A stretch of 64,000 nucleotides of DNA, from assembly GCF_902859595.1 (NCBI RefSeq), contig NZ_CADIJQ010000011.1, positions 1-64,000 on the forward strand. Direction: 5' to 3'. The notes beneath the pieces are model-generated. The model was not told the DNA's origin, searched no databases, and was given only the letters and a program-made list of their open reading frames with translations. Source of the DNA: Achromobacter kerstersii. GTDB lineage: Bacteria > Pseudomonadota > Gammaproteobacteria > Burkholderiales > Burkholderiaceae_B. The first letter of the stretch is position 1; every line of letters starts with the position of its first letter. The position numbers and the translations under genes are program-made. Of the stretch, positions 52,557 through 61,702 are shown one piece after another.

Positions 52557-55153
52557 GCGGATTTCACCTTGGCGGGTTGACGGGCGGCGGGCTTGGCGGC
52601 GCGCTTGGCGGGCGCGGCCGTCTTGGTGGCCGACGACGTGGCCGCCTTCGTAGCTGCCTTGGTAGCCGCCGTCGTGGCCGGCTTGGCGGCGGTCTTGTCG
52701 GCTGCCTTGGTCGCCGTCCTTGTCGCCGTCTTAGCAGCCGTCTTAGGGGCCGTCTTAGTGTCTGTCTTAGTGTCCGTCTTAGCAGCCGTCTTGGTCGCTA
52801 CCTTGGCTGCTCGCTTCGCCGGCGCTTTCGCCTCGAGTTCGGCCGCGGCGGATTTTGCCGCCTCGGGGTGCGGCACCGCCTTCTTGGCGGGCACGCTTGC
52901 CGCCGCTTCGACCAGCGTCATGATCGGGGCGGACGGCTCCGGCAGCTTGGTCACATTGCCCTGTTCGCGCTTGAGCGCACGGCGCTCGGCCGTTTCGAAG
53001 ATGCGCTCCATTTCCGCCAGGCTTTCGCGTGCAGCGGGGCTCAGCGGTTCGGCGGCTTCCAGCACATGCTTCATGTTGCGCAGCGTGCCGCGGATGGCGG
53101 CAGCGGGCGAATTTTCAAGCAGTCGCGGCATGGCCTGGATGGCGGCATCCGAATCCAGCGTCAGGATCAAGGCCTGATCGCGCGTGACGTCCTTGAATTC
53201 CTGCAAGGTCATCGCGTTGTCGGATTCGGCGCGCATCTTGCGGATCAAGGCGAAACTGCGTTCGTCCAGGCCGCCTTCCGCGCCGGATACATACAAGAGC
53301 ATGCGAATGGCTGCGACGCGCAAGCCGCCTTCCTGCACCAGCGAACGCAACTCAGACGCGCGTTCTTCCATGAAGCGGCGATGTTCCGGCGACACGCCCG
53401 GGTGCTTGCGCGGCGGGCCAGACTTCGCGCCCAAGCCGGCCAGGTCCTGCACCAGCGGCGAACCATAGACGCTCATGAACGTGCGCTCATCAGCCGAGTC
53501 ACGCATTTCCTGCCAGATGTTCAGGCTGGTCTCGACCCAGTTTGAGAACATTTCCTGCGCCATCAGGAAGGGGTTGGCCGACGATACTTCCTGGCGATTT
53601 TCACGCACCTGCTCGGCCACCTTGGCAATGGGCGCAATCATCGGATTGCGGTCCGAGATCAGCTCGTAGGGCAGGCGCAGCGGATGCAGGCGTTGGCTCC
53701 ATTCGGCCGATTGCGGCGTGACCATGGCGCGCAACCACGGCTGCATGAAGCTGCGGTACATGCCCAGGTTGATGTCCGAAATGCGGGCAACCGCGGCAAA
53801 GCGGCGGTCGTCTTCTTCCTTGCGGTCGACGATGGCGCGCACGTCGTCCAGCTTGCGTTGTTCGAACGACAGCACGTAGTTGCCGAACGCCAGGTCGGCG
53901 TTGGGCGTGTCGGGCGTCTTGTCGACGATCTCGGCTTCGTAGATGCCGGGCGGCAGCACGTCGATCATGTCGATGTTCGACGTGAATTCCTGGTGTTCCT
54001 TGCGGGCCACGCTGCCCGACACGAAGATGCCCAGGTGGCCGATGCTTTCATGCACGGCGTAGACGATGGTCTGGCCGTGCGCCAGCACTTCGGCTTCGTT
54101 CTGATAAAGGTCGGGAATCCAGCCCAGCGCTTGCGGCGGGGGCGTGATGTTGTCGCCCTTGGAGCAGAACACCACGATGGGCGATTGGATGTTGCGCAGG
54201 TCGATGCGGATGCCGTCAGACGTCACAAGACCCGCGGTGGACAGGCGGTTGCCGACAAACAGGTTGTCGACGATGTACTGAATTTCGGGGCCGTTCAAAA
54301 ATACGTGGCCGCCCCACCATTTTTCAAAGCTCAGGTAGCGGTCGGCCTCGGTGTCCACCTTGGAGTACAGGTTGTACTGCTTGGACCACAGCGTGTTGGC
54401 CGGATTCAGGTTTTCGAAGTTCTGTACCAGCCAGGCGCCGTCGAACTTGCCATTGCCCAGATCGCTGGTCATCGCCGTCAGCCAGCTGCCACCGAGCAAA
54501 CCGCCGGAATAGCGCATGGGGTTCATGCCGCGCCAGCCTGCCCAATAAGACAGCGGAGCGCCGGCCACGATGATGGGGCCGAACAGTTCCGGGCGAATCG
54601 CCGCCGTCATCATGATCTGCCAGCCGGCCTGGCAGTTGGCGACCACAACAGGCTTGCCTTCCGCGTCCGGGTGCAGCGCGATGATCTTTTCCAGGAAGTG
54701 CGCTTCCGCCATCATCACGTCTTCGACGGTCTGCTCTGGCATGGGCTGGGGCAGGAAGGTGGCGAAGTAGCAGGGGTGGCCGGCACGCACGGCCACGCCG
54801 ATTTCGCTTTCAGGCTTGAAGCCGCCAATGCCGGGGCCATGTCCGGCGCGGGGGTCCACGACCAGGAAGGGGCGTTTGATCGGGTCCGTTTCCACGTCGG
54901 CGGGCGGCTTGATGCGCAACAGCCCGTAGTTAACGGGGCGCGGCAATTCGCGGCCATCCAGCACCAGCTCAAACTCCATGCTCAGCACGTTGGGCGCGCG
55001 CTTGGCCATGTGTTCGTGGTACTGGTTGCCGCGCTGGCGCAGCACATCGGCGTAGAGCACGCCACGCTGCCAGGCATCCACGGCGTATTCGTAGGCGGCC
55101 GTCCAGGGGTTGAAGGACGGGGTGGGGACGCGATCGTTGCCGGAACCGGCCAT
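52553..55153 (-). CDS. DUF3141 PhaC-like alpha/beta-hydrolase with Lys/Ala tail
   Basis: 866 residues. Residues 45-400 form an alpha/beta-hydrolase domain like that of PHA synthases: Cys174 in ANCQAGW as nucleophile, Asp334 in SKGDNITPP and His373 in SIGHLGIFVSG. The middle (400-700) is helical and family-specific. The last 110 or so residues are Ala/Lys/Thr-rich (KTAAKTATRTATKAAD) and resemble the DNA- or granule-binding tails of PHA-granule proteins. AGGAG precedes the ATG at 55153. It is first in the operon with phosphotransacylase, ackA and fabI. The reaction is unknown. Confidence 0.88.
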   Translation of the reverse strand: MAGSGNDRVPTPSFNPWTAAYEYAVDAWQRGVLYADVLRQRGNQYHEHMAKRAPNVLSMEFELVLDGRELPRPVNYGLLRIKPPADVETDPIKRPFLVVDPRAGHGPGIGGFKPESEIGVAVRAGHPCYFATFLPQPMPEQTVEDVMMAEAHFLEKIIALHPDAEGKPVVVANCQAGWQIMMTAAIRPELFGPIIVAGAPLSYWAGWRGMNPMRYSGGLLGGSWLTAMTSDLGNGKFDGAWLVQNFENLNPANTLWSKQYNLYSKVDTEADRYLSFEKWWGGHVFLNGPEIQYIVDNLFVGNRLSTAGLVTSDGIRIDLRNIQSPIVVFCSKGDNITPPPQALGWIPDLYQNEAEVLAHGQTIVYAVHESIGHLGIFVSGSVARKEHQEFTSNIDMIDVLPPGIYEAEIVDKTPDTPNADLAFGNYVLSFEQRKLDDVRAIVDRKEEDDRRFAAVARISDINLGMYRSFMQPWLRAMVTPQSAEWSQRLHPLRLPYELISDRNPMIAPIAKVAEQVRENRQEVSSANPFLMAQEMFSNWVETSLNIWQEMRDSADERTFMSVYGSPLVQDLAGLGAKSGPPRKHPGVSPEHRRFMEERASELRSLVQEGGLRVAAIRMLLYVSGAEGGLDERSFALIRKMRAESDNAMTLQEFKDVTRDQALILTLDSDAAIQAMPRLLENSPAAAIRGTLRNMKHVLEAAEPLSPAARESLAEMERIFETAERRALKREQGNVTKLPEPSAPIMTLVEAAASVPAKKAVPHPEAAKSAAAELEAKAPAKRAAKVATKTAAKTDTKTDTKTAPKTAAKTATRTATKAADKTAAKPATTAATKAATKAATSSATKTAAPAKRAAKPAARQPAKVKSA
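52577..52815 (-). repeat. Ala/Lys/Thr-coding degenerate repeat
   Basis: Many degenerate 12-bp units (type gccgtcttagca on the plus strand) encode the tail T-K-T/A-A pattern of the DUF3141 protein. All stay in frame. This resembles the AlgP/PhaF-type tails rather than the stop-codon repeats elsewhere. Confidence 0.75.
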
Positions 55154-55390
55154 GGCGATCTCCTGTAAGTTGCTCCCGGCGGCGAAAGGCCGCCGGGCCG
55201 ATTCCCGAGTGGAACCGGCCGAGTTGACTTCCCCATTACACCGCAACGGATGCTGCGCTGCAACATAAGATGGGTTGATCCCGGTCAAAAAAAAGCGTGC
55301 TATCTGTCCCTGCTTAACAGGGCGTGACGCACGGCTTTGGAGAGGGCTTCAGCTGTTTGGGGCCATGGCATCGCGGCGCCTGCGGGGGAG

Positions 55391-56026
55391 TCAGTCCCGC
55401 GCGGCGGCGTTGTGCTCCAGCCATTTCTGGACGGAGGGCCGTTGCCATTGGGCATCGGCGTAGGCGCGCAAGGGGTCGGGCAGATCATCCAGCGCCAGGC
55501 GCTTGAGCGTCACCGCCAAGTCCAGGTCGGCAATACACCAGTCGTCGAACAGCGTCGTCTGGCCCACGCCAACCAGGTAGCTGGCCACCTGGATCAGCTT
55601 GGCCGACGCGGCGTGCGCGGCGTCGGACAGGGGCTGGCCGGCTTGGCCGTAGAACACGGTTTCAGTGGGGCGTTCCTGGCGCAGCGCGCCCAGGTCGCTG
55701 CGCAGCCACGCTTGCAACTGGCGGGCGCGGGCGCGTTCTCGGATGCCTTGGGGATACAGCGCCGCGTGCTTGGGCGCGGGGAAGACTTCTTCCAGGTATT
55801 CCTCGATGACGCTCGACTCGGTCAGGTTGAAGTCGTCATGCGTCAGCGCCGGCACGCGGGCCGTCAGCGCGCGGCATTGATAGGGCTGCATGCGTTGCTC
55901 GCCCGCACTCAGGTCAATGGGGCGCACTTCGAAAGGCAACTGCTTTTCGGTCAGCGCCACATACACCGACATGGCGTAGGGGCTAAGGAACTGGGAATCG
56001 ACGTATAGCGTAATCGGGGCGCCCAA
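55391..56026 (-). CDS. glutathione transferase (YfcF-like)
   Basis: 211 residues. A thioredoxin-like N-terminal domain (ITLYVDSQFLSPYAMSVYVAL, with Ser where catalytic Ser/Cys lies) and helical C-terminal domain. The ESSVIEEYLEEVFP segment binds glutathione. It resembles E. coli YfcF, active in peroxide protection. It is monocistronic. Confidence 0.88.
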   Translation of the reverse strand: MGAPITLYVDSQFLSPYAMSVYVALTEKQLPFEVRPIDLSAGEQRMQPYQCRALTARVPALTHDDFNLTESSVIEEYLEEVFPAPKHAALYPQGIRERARARQLQAWLRSDLGALRQERPTETVFYGQAGQPLSDAAHAASAKLIQVASYLVGVGQTTLFDDWCIADLDLAVTLKRLALDDLPDPLRAYADAQWQRPSVQKWLEHNAAARD

Positions 56027-56142
56027 ATCATGTCTCCGGTCAGGCGGGGGTTGCGATGGCGGTACGGAATCGACACGTGGCGGGAGGCCATGCGAATTGC
56101 AAAGCGTAACGCAATTGCAATTTGCCGTGTCGCGCCGGCGCG

Positions 56143-56472
56143 TCAGTCAACGATGAAGAGCTTGGCGCCCGTGGCGGTAGACGAGCGATGCGGTTCGGCC
56201 TGATCGGCCACCTGGTAGCTCATGCCCGGGGTCAGCAGGAATTGGCGGCCGTCTTCCAGTTCGGTGTGCAGCTCGCCTTCCAGACAGAACAGGATGTGGC
56301 CTTTGCTGCACCAGTGGTCGGCCAGGTAACCGGCCGTGTATTCGACCATGCGCACGCGCAGGTCACCAAACTGGCGGGTGCGCCAGTACGCCATGCCGGT
56401 GTCGCCAGCGTGTTCGGTGCGTTCGACTTCGGACCAATCAGTGGTGCCGAAGGGGATGTTGCTCATCTTCAT
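56143..56472 (-). CDS. cupin-fold protein, DHCW-motif type
   Basis: 109 residues, a single cupin barrel (VRMVEYTAGYLADHWCSKGHI, LEGELHTELEDGRQFLLTPG). It belongs to small cupins noted for a DHCW motif, here DHWC. Function unknown; probably a metal-binding enzyme or sensor. AGGA lies 6 nt upstream of the ATG at 56472. Confidence 0.85.
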   Translation of the reverse strand: MKMSNIPFGTTDWSEVERTEHAGDTGMAYWRTRQFGDLRVRMVEYTAGYLADHWCSKGHILFCLEGELHTELEDGRQFLLTPGMSYQVADQAEPHRSSTATGAKLFIVD

Positions 56473-56712
56473 CGTGAATCCTGCGGGGTGATCCGGGCGG
56501 ACGGGCAAAGGGTAGGGCCGACCGGTAAAAATCAGATACTACGCCACTGATGCGACAAGTCACTGACGCTTACGGCCCAAATGCTTCCAAACGCGGCCAG
56601 CCGCCCTGGCGAATGACATTGAAAAATCGGTTCGCAACCCCTATCTTCTTGATATTCAAGGCCGGATGCGGCGCCGCCGCGCGCGGCCGAAACCGTTAAG
56701 GTGGGCTGGAAC

Positions 56713-57654
56713 ATGGAGTTCAAGGACTACTACAGCATTCTTGGGGTGGAGCGCGGCGCGTCGGAAGACGAAATCCGGCGCGCATACCGCAAACTCGCCC
56801 GCAAATATCATCCGGACGTCAGCAAGGAAAGCGACGCCGAGGTCCGCATGCGCGACGTCAACGAGGCCTATGACGTCTTGCGCGACAAAGAAAAGCGCCT
56901 GGCCTATGACAATCTTGCGGCTGGCGTGTCGCCCGATGGCGGCTTCCAACCGCCGCCAGGCTGGGACGAAGGCTTCGAATTCCACCGCGGCGCAGCGCCC
57001 GGCGACGAAGCGCAATTCAGCGAGTTCTTTTCGTCACTGTTTGGCGGACGCGGCCAGCGCGGCGGCGCGCGCCAGCAGGATTTTCGTGCGCGCGGAGACG
57101 ACCATCACGCCGCCATCGAAGTCGACCTGGAAGACGCGCTCAAGGGCGCGACGCGCGACATCAGCCTACGGGCCATGGAGATGGACGACCAGGGCCGCCC
57201 CCACATGAAGACGCGCACGCTCAGCGTGCGCATTCCGGCGGGCGTGCGTGAAGGCCAGTACATCCGGCTGTCGGGGCAGGGCATGCCCGGTTACGGCGGC
57301 GGAGAAAATGGCGATCTGTACCTGGAAGTGCGCTTCAAGCCGCATCCGCAATATCGGGCGGAAGGGCGTGACCTTTACATGACGCTGCCGGTGGCGCCCT
57401 GGGAAGCCGCGCTGGGCGCGAAGGTGAACACGCCCACGCCGGGCGGCACCGTTGAAGTGTCGATTCCGGCTGGCTCGGGCAATGGGCGCAAGCTGCGTCT
57501 GCGCGGGCGCGGCATACCGGGTGATCCGCCGGGCGATTTGTACCTGGTGCTGGACCTGGTGTTGCCGCCTGCCGATAGCGAGGCGGCCAAGGCGGCCTAC
57601 CGCAAGCTCCAGCAAGACGTGCCCTTCAACCCACGGCGCCACATGGGGGTTTGA
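56713..57654 (+). CDS. cbpA: DnaJ-family co-chaperone CbpA
   Basis: 313 residues. J domain at 1-65 with H33-P-D35, a Gly/Phe-rich linker, and two C-terminal beta domains; no zinc-finger, as in CbpA. It stimulates DnaK and in E. coli also binds curved DNA in stationary phase. The start at MEFKDYYSILGV is typical; a GTG 12 bp upstream is in frame. cbpM follows directly. Confidence 0.95.
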   Translation: MEFKDYYSILGVERGASEDEIRRAYRKLARKYHPDVSKESDAEVRMRDVNEAYDVLRDKEKRLAYDNLAAGVSPDGGFQPPPGWDEGFEFHRGAAPGDEAQFSEFFSSLFGGRGQRGGARQQDFRARGDDHHAAIEVDLEDALKGATRDISLRAMEMDDQGRPHMKTRTLSVRIPAGVREGQYIRLSGQGMPGYGGGENGDLYLEVRFKPHPQYRAEGRDLYMTLPVAPWEAALGAKVNTPTPGGTVEVSIPAGSGNGRKLRLRGRGIPGDPPGDLYLVLDLVLPPADSEAAKAAYRKLQQDVPFNPRRHMGV

Positions 57655-57656
57655 TC

Positions 57657-57971
57657 ATGAAGAAAGTTGTCATCACCAGCGCCACCGTCGTGGGCAAATC
57701 ACAGCCGCTCAGCGCGGACGACCTGGCGCGCGCATGCGGCGCGGAAGTGGAATGGGTCGCTCAGTTGGTAGAGGTCGGCATCGTCAACGCCAGCGGCCAG
57801 CAGGCGGAATGGTGCTTCTACAGCGTCGACTTGCAGCGCGCCCTGCACGCCCGCCGCCTTGAGCATGATTTCGGCGCCAGCCTGGACGCCGTGGCGCTGA
57901 TCCTGGACCTGAGCCAGGAAGTGCGCCGCCTGAAGGCGCACCTGCGTGCGCTGGAGGGAACGGACCGCTGA
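57657..57971 (+). CDS. cbpM: chaperone modulator CbpM
   Basis: 104 residues, MerR-like helix-turn-helix fold (LSADDLARACGAEVEWVAQLVE) with a helical end (ALILDLSQEVRRLKAHLRAL). It inhibits CbpA. The ATG is 2 bp after the cbpA stop, so translation is coupled. Confidence 0.93.
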   Translation: MKKVVITSATVVGKSQPLSADDLARACGAEVEWVAQLVEVGIVNASGQQAEWCFYSVDLQRALHARRLEHDFGASLDAVALILDLSQEVRRLKAHLRALEGTDR

Positions 57972-58023
57972 TTACGGCCGGGGCAGAGGGGCAGAGGGGA
58001 TAAGGGGCCAGTAAACTACGCGC

Positions 58024-58770
58024 TTGCTTTGCCACAACAAACAAGCGAAACGCATCTTGGAGACGTCTTCCCCTTCCGCGCAGGCCCCAGCGGCCAGCGC
58101 GCGCCTGGATGGCCTGAAATCCTGCCTGCCCGTCATGATCGGCTACTTCCCGGTGGCCGTGACGTTCGGCATTGCGGGCATGGCGGCGGGGCTGACCCCG
58201 CTGCAAGTCATCCTGATTTCCGTATTTGTCTACGCCGGGGCCAGCCAATTCCTGCTGCTGGCCTCGATCAAGGCCGGCACGCCCTGGTTATGGGTGGTGG
58301 CGCTGTGTTCGCTGTTGAATGCGCGCCATCTGCTGTATGGCCCGCTGCTGTCGCGCTTTCTGCCGGCGGCGCTGCGCGACCGGTTGAAGGTCGCATTTCT
58401 GCTGACTGATGAGGTCTTCGCCACGGCCTTCAATCGCCTGCAAACCGTGCCGCCCGCGCGGCGCCAGGGCTGGATGATTGCGCTGGGGCTGGGCGCCTGG
58501 CTGACGTGGATCGCCGGCACGGCGGTGGGCGTCTACGCGGGCGACGGGCTGGAACGCCATTACCCGATGCTGTCGCAAGTGATGCGTTTCGCCTTGCCCG
58601 CGCTGTTCATGGCGCTGGTGTGCCAGAGCGCCAAGCGCGGCATGGGCTTGCCCGTCATCGCCGCGGTGGCGGGCGCGGCCGCCGTGGCCGCCATGGGGCA
58701 TACGACGCTGGCGATTCTGGTCGGCGCCATCGTCGGCTGCGTGGCCTACCGTTTGAAGAGGTCAGCATGA
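58024..58770 (+). CDS. azlC: AzlC-family amino acid exporter, large subunit
   Basis: About 248 residues, with five to seven membrane segments (CLPVMIGYFPVAVTFGIAG, SVFVYAGASQFLLLASI). With AzlD it forms a branched-chain amino acid exporter. No ATG is available before the family region; the TTG at 58024 is used here and a TTG at 58057 is an alternative, so the start is uncertain. It overlaps azlD by ATGA. Confidence 0.9.
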   Translation: MLCHNKQAKRILETSSPSAQAPAASARLDGLKSCLPVMIGYFPVAVTFGIAGMAAGLTPLQVILISVFVYAGASQFLLLASIKAGTPWLWVVALCSLLNARHLLYGPLLSRFLPAALRDRLKVAFLLTDEVFATAFNRLQTVPPARRQGWMIALGLGAWLTWIAGTAVGVYAGDGLERHYPMLSQVMRFALPALFMALVCQSAKRGMGLPVIAAVAGAAAVAAMGHTTLAILVGAIVGCVAYRLKRSA

Positions 58771-59114
58771 ACGCCGAAGGCTTGGGTTTTTGGGGCGCGG
58801 TGATTGCGATGGCCGTCATTACGTATCTGACGCGCGCGCTGCCTTTCATGTTGTCCGAACGCAGCCGCCTGTTGCGCCATTTGTCGCGCGAAGGCTCGGC
58901 GCTGGCCGCGCTGGGGCCCAGCCTGCTGGCGGGCATCGCGGCGGCGGTGATCGTGCCTGACTTGATGGATGCGGGGGCGGACGCCGCCCGCATCGCGCCT
59001 TATGTGGGCGGCTTGGTCGTCACGGGCGTGGCCGCGCGCCTTGTCGCCAATACTGGCGTCGCCGTGTTGTTGGGAATGGCGGGGTATGGCGTGTTGCTGG
59101 CGTTGGCTGGGTGA
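58767..59114 (+). CDS. azlD: AzlD-family amino acid exporter, small subunit
   Basis: 115 residues, four membrane segments (GAVIAMAVITYLTRALPFML). Small partner of AzlC. Its stop TGA (59112-59114) lies in the first unit of a 13-15-bp tandem repeat. Confidence 0.92.
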   Translation: MNAEGLGFWGAVIAMAVITYLTRALPFMLSERSRLLRHLSREGSALAALGPSLLAGIAAAVIVPDLMDAGADAARIAPYVGGLVVTGVAARLVANTGVAVLLGMAGYGVLLALAG

Positions 59115-59263
59115 ACGCGGCGGGGTGAATGCAGCGGGGGTGAATGCAGCGGGAGTGAGTGCAGCGGGGTGAATGCGGCGGGGCGAATGCAGCGGGGTGA
59201 ATGCAGCGAGGTGATTGCGGCGTACTGAACCCAGCGGGCTTAACCCAGCGGGCTTAACGCCGC
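59109..59263. repeat. 13-15-bp x 11 repeat carrying the azlD stop
   Basis: About eleven degenerate units (type ggggtgaatgcagc) start with the azlD end (gggTGAacgcggc). Most later units keep TGA in the same place; the last two have TTAA instead. It ends about 10 bp before the stop of the converging DsbA-family gene. Confidence 0.93.
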
Positions 59264-59273
59264 CTCCTTTTTT

Positions 59274-59933
59274 TTACGCCTTCTTGCCTTGCACGCGCGC
59301 CTGCAAATCCGCTTGCCACAGTTCCGGACGGCCCAGATACTTGGCCGGTTCCAGCAGCGTGTACACGCCGTCCTGCTCTAGCGCCATGGTGGGAAAGCCC
59401 GTGCCGCCCACCTGTGCAAGCAGCTTCCGGCTGGCCGCGATGTGGGCGGCGGTATCCGCGCCTTCGGCCGTTGCGTAGGCGGCATCGAACGCATCGCCGT
59501 CCAGGCCAATTTCGCGAGCCAGCAACTTCAGCACCACCGGGTCGGCAATGCGCTTGCCTTCTACGTAGTGCGCCACTTGCAAGCGCTTGAGCAAGTCCAG
59601 CCCGCGGCCCGCCAGCGTTTGCGCAGCCAGGATGGCGGTGGTGGGCGGTTCGGAGTCGAACACGGCGCCCGTGTCGAGCAGTAAACCGTCGAAGTAGTCC
59701 TTGCCGAAAGTCTGGCCTGTCAGGCCCGCGATGCGTTCATCGTGCGGCATGACGTAGCGTCGCAAGGCGTCAGAGACGGGTTGGCGGTTGCCGCCGGTCA
59801 TCATGCCGCCGCCATGGGGCGTGACTTGCAGGCCGGCGACGCGGCGGGCGGCGTCCACGAGCGGCGCGGCGCCATAGCACCAGCCGCAAAGCGGATCAAA
59901 AATGTAATGCAGGGTGGGGGTCGAGGTAGCCAT
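59274..59933 (-). CDS. DsbA-family protein
   Basis: 219 residues, thioredoxin fold with the active site C16-G-W-C19 (DPLCGWCYGA) and cis-Pro loop GGTGFPTMAL. No signal peptide, so it is cytoplasmic, in the group with FrnE-type or DsbA-like oxidoreductases. Its partner is unknown. Confidence 0.88.
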   Translation of the reverse strand: MATSTPTLHYIFDPLCGWCYGAAPLVDAARRVAGLQVTPHGGGMMTGGNRQPVSDALRRYVMPHDERIAGLTGQTFGKDYFDGLLLDTGAVFDSEPPTTAILAAQTLAGRGLDLLKRLQVAHYVEGKRIADPVVLKLLAREIGLDGDAFDAAYATAEGADTAAHIAASRKLLAQVGGTGFPTMALEQDGVYTLLEPAKYLGRPELWQADLQARVQGKKA

Positions 59934-60030
59934 GGCGCCATGGTAGACGCGGGCTTTGCTGAAAAACAGCCCTGGCGCGGTTGCCAGAGTGTTGCATCGG
60001 CCGTGCGGATTGCCCGCACGGCCGTCTTGC

Positions 60031-60128
60031 CATTAGCCGGTCATTAGCCAGCCATTAGCCAGCCATTAGCCAGCCATTAGCGGGCCATCAGCCGGCCATT
60101 GGCCAACCACAGCCAGCCATTACCCCGC
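60031..60128. repeat. 11-bp x 9 repeat carrying the pitA stop
   Basis: Units of 11 bp (type cattagccagc) at 60031, 60042, 60053, 60064, 60075, 60086, 60097, a 10-bp unit at 60108 and one at 60118. The last contains the pitA stop (tta, 60120-60122); the first five units keep tta at the same position, later ones have tca or ttg. Confidence 0.96.
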
Positions 60129-61595
60129 GATCTGCACGCCGATCCAGAACAGGCCGGCCGCCAGCGCCATCGACGCGGGCAGGGTCAGCACCCAGGCCAG
60201 CAGGATGTTGCGCACGGTGTTGCCTTGCAGGCCGGTCTTGTTGGCGATCATCGTGCCTGCCACGCCTGAGGACAGCACGTGGGTGGTGGACACGGGCAGG
60301 CTGAACACGTTGGCCAGACCGATGGCGGCCACCGCCGTCACCTGCGCCGACATGCCTTGCGCATACGTCATGCCTTGCTTGCCGATCTTCTCGCCCACGG
60401 TCAGCACCACGCGGCGCCAGCCCACCATGGTGCCCGCGCCCAGCGCCAGGGCCACCGCCACGATCACCCAGAAGGGCGCGTATTCGGTGGTGGCGGTCAG
60501 GTCGGCGCGCAGGCGTTGCAAGTCGGCGCGTTCACGGGCGGGCAGCCCTTCAATGCGCGACACCTTCTTGGCGGTATCGTCCAGGCACAGCAGATAGCGG
60601 CGGACGTCGATGCGCTTTTCTGCCGACAGGTCGGCGTAGTTGCTGACGCCCGCCAGGTCGGTTTGCAGGGCGGCAATCGTCGGCACGGTCAGTTCGGGGT
60701 CGCAGCGGAAATTGCGGGGCAGTTCGGTGGTGGAATCCGAACGCTTGAGCGCCAGGAAGTCGCCCAGCATCGCTTCGTTGCGCTGGTAGAACACGTTCAG
60801 ATGGTTCGCCGCGTCGCGGGTGCGTTCGATCTGGTAGGTGGTGCTGGCCGTATCCAGCACGAAGTTGGCCGGCACGATGCCGATCAGCACCAGCATGATC
60901 AGGCCAATACCCTTTTGCCCGTCATTGGAACCGTGCACAAAGCTCACGCCCATGGCGGACAGCACCAGCACCAGGCGGTTCCAGAAGGGCGGGTGCTTCT
61001 TGTTGTCGATGGCGCGGCGCTGGTCAGGCGTTTTGTGCATCTTCGAGACCGGCAGCCACCGCTTGAGCAGCAGCAACAACCCGCCCGCCACCACAAAGCC
61101 GGCGATGGGCGAGGCTACCAGCGACAGGCCGATATCGACCGCCTTGCCCCAGTTGACGCCATCGGCCAGCGGCAGGTCGGTGATCAAGGCGTTGGCCAGG
61201 CCCACGCCCAGGATCGAACCGATCAGCGTGTGCGAGCTTGACGCCGGGATGCCGAAGTACCAGGTGCCCAGGTTCCAGGCGATGGCCGCGGCCAGCATGG
61301 CGAACACCATGGCCAGCCCGCGTCCCGTATCCACATTGATCAGCAGCTCCACCGGCAGCAGGTGCACGATGGCGTATGCCACCCCCACGCCGCCCAGCAG
61401 CACGCCCAGGAAGTTGAAAATGCCGGACAGCACTACCGCCAGATGCGGCGGCATGGCCTTGGTGTAAATGACCGTGGCCACGGCGTTTGCCGTGTCGTGA
61501 AAGCCATTGATGAATTCAAAGGCCAGGACGAATGTCAGGGCCAGCACAAGACTGAGGCCGACCCAGAGATCTAGGCCGTGGAAGAGGTCGAACAT
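60120..61595 (-). CDS. pitA: PitA-type inorganic phosphate transporter
   Basis: 491 residues. Two PHO4 repeats (FINGFHDTANAVATVIYTKA near the start, FVHGSNDGQKGIGLIMLVL in the middle) with a cytoplasmic insert near 265-385. It imports metal-phosphate with protons. It follows the DltD-like and microprotein genes on the same strand, 107 bp away, but likely has its own promoter. Confidence 0.96.
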   Translation of the reverse strand: MFDLFHGLDLWVGLSLVLALTFVLAFEFINGFHDTANAVATVIYTKAMPPHLAVVLSGIFNFLGVLLGGVGVAYAIVHLLPVELLINVDTGRGLAMVFAMLAAAIAWNLGTWYFGIPASSSHTLIGSILGVGLANALITDLPLADGVNWGKAVDIGLSLVASPIAGFVVAGGLLLLLKRWLPVSKMHKTPDQRRAIDNKKHPPFWNRLVLVLSAMGVSFVHGSNDGQKGIGLIMLVLIGIVPANFVLDTASTTYQIERTRDAANHLNVFYQRNEAMLGDFLALKRSDSTTELPRNFRCDPELTVPTIAALQTDLAGVSNYADLSAEKRIDVRRYLLCLDDTAKKVSRIEGLPARERADLQRLRADLTATTEYAPFWVIVAVALALGAGTMVGWRRVVLTVGEKIGKQGMTYAQGMSAQVTAVAAIGLANVFSLPVSTTHVLSSGVAGTMIANKTGLQGNTVRNILLAWVLTLPASMALAAGLFWIGVQIAG

Positions 61596-61702
61596 GGAGG
61601 CGGGGGGCGAGGTTCCGGCGAGAGGAGCCGATTATTGCAGATTTGTGACCTGACCCTGGTTGCGTTGGAAAACCAAAGCCTGGTCCGTCCCCGTCAGCCG
61701 CT

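Noticed and set aside
60031-60128. Possible CRISPR array (also at 49418-49527 and 59109-59263)
   Set aside because: Units are contiguous with no unique spacers, and there are no cas genes.
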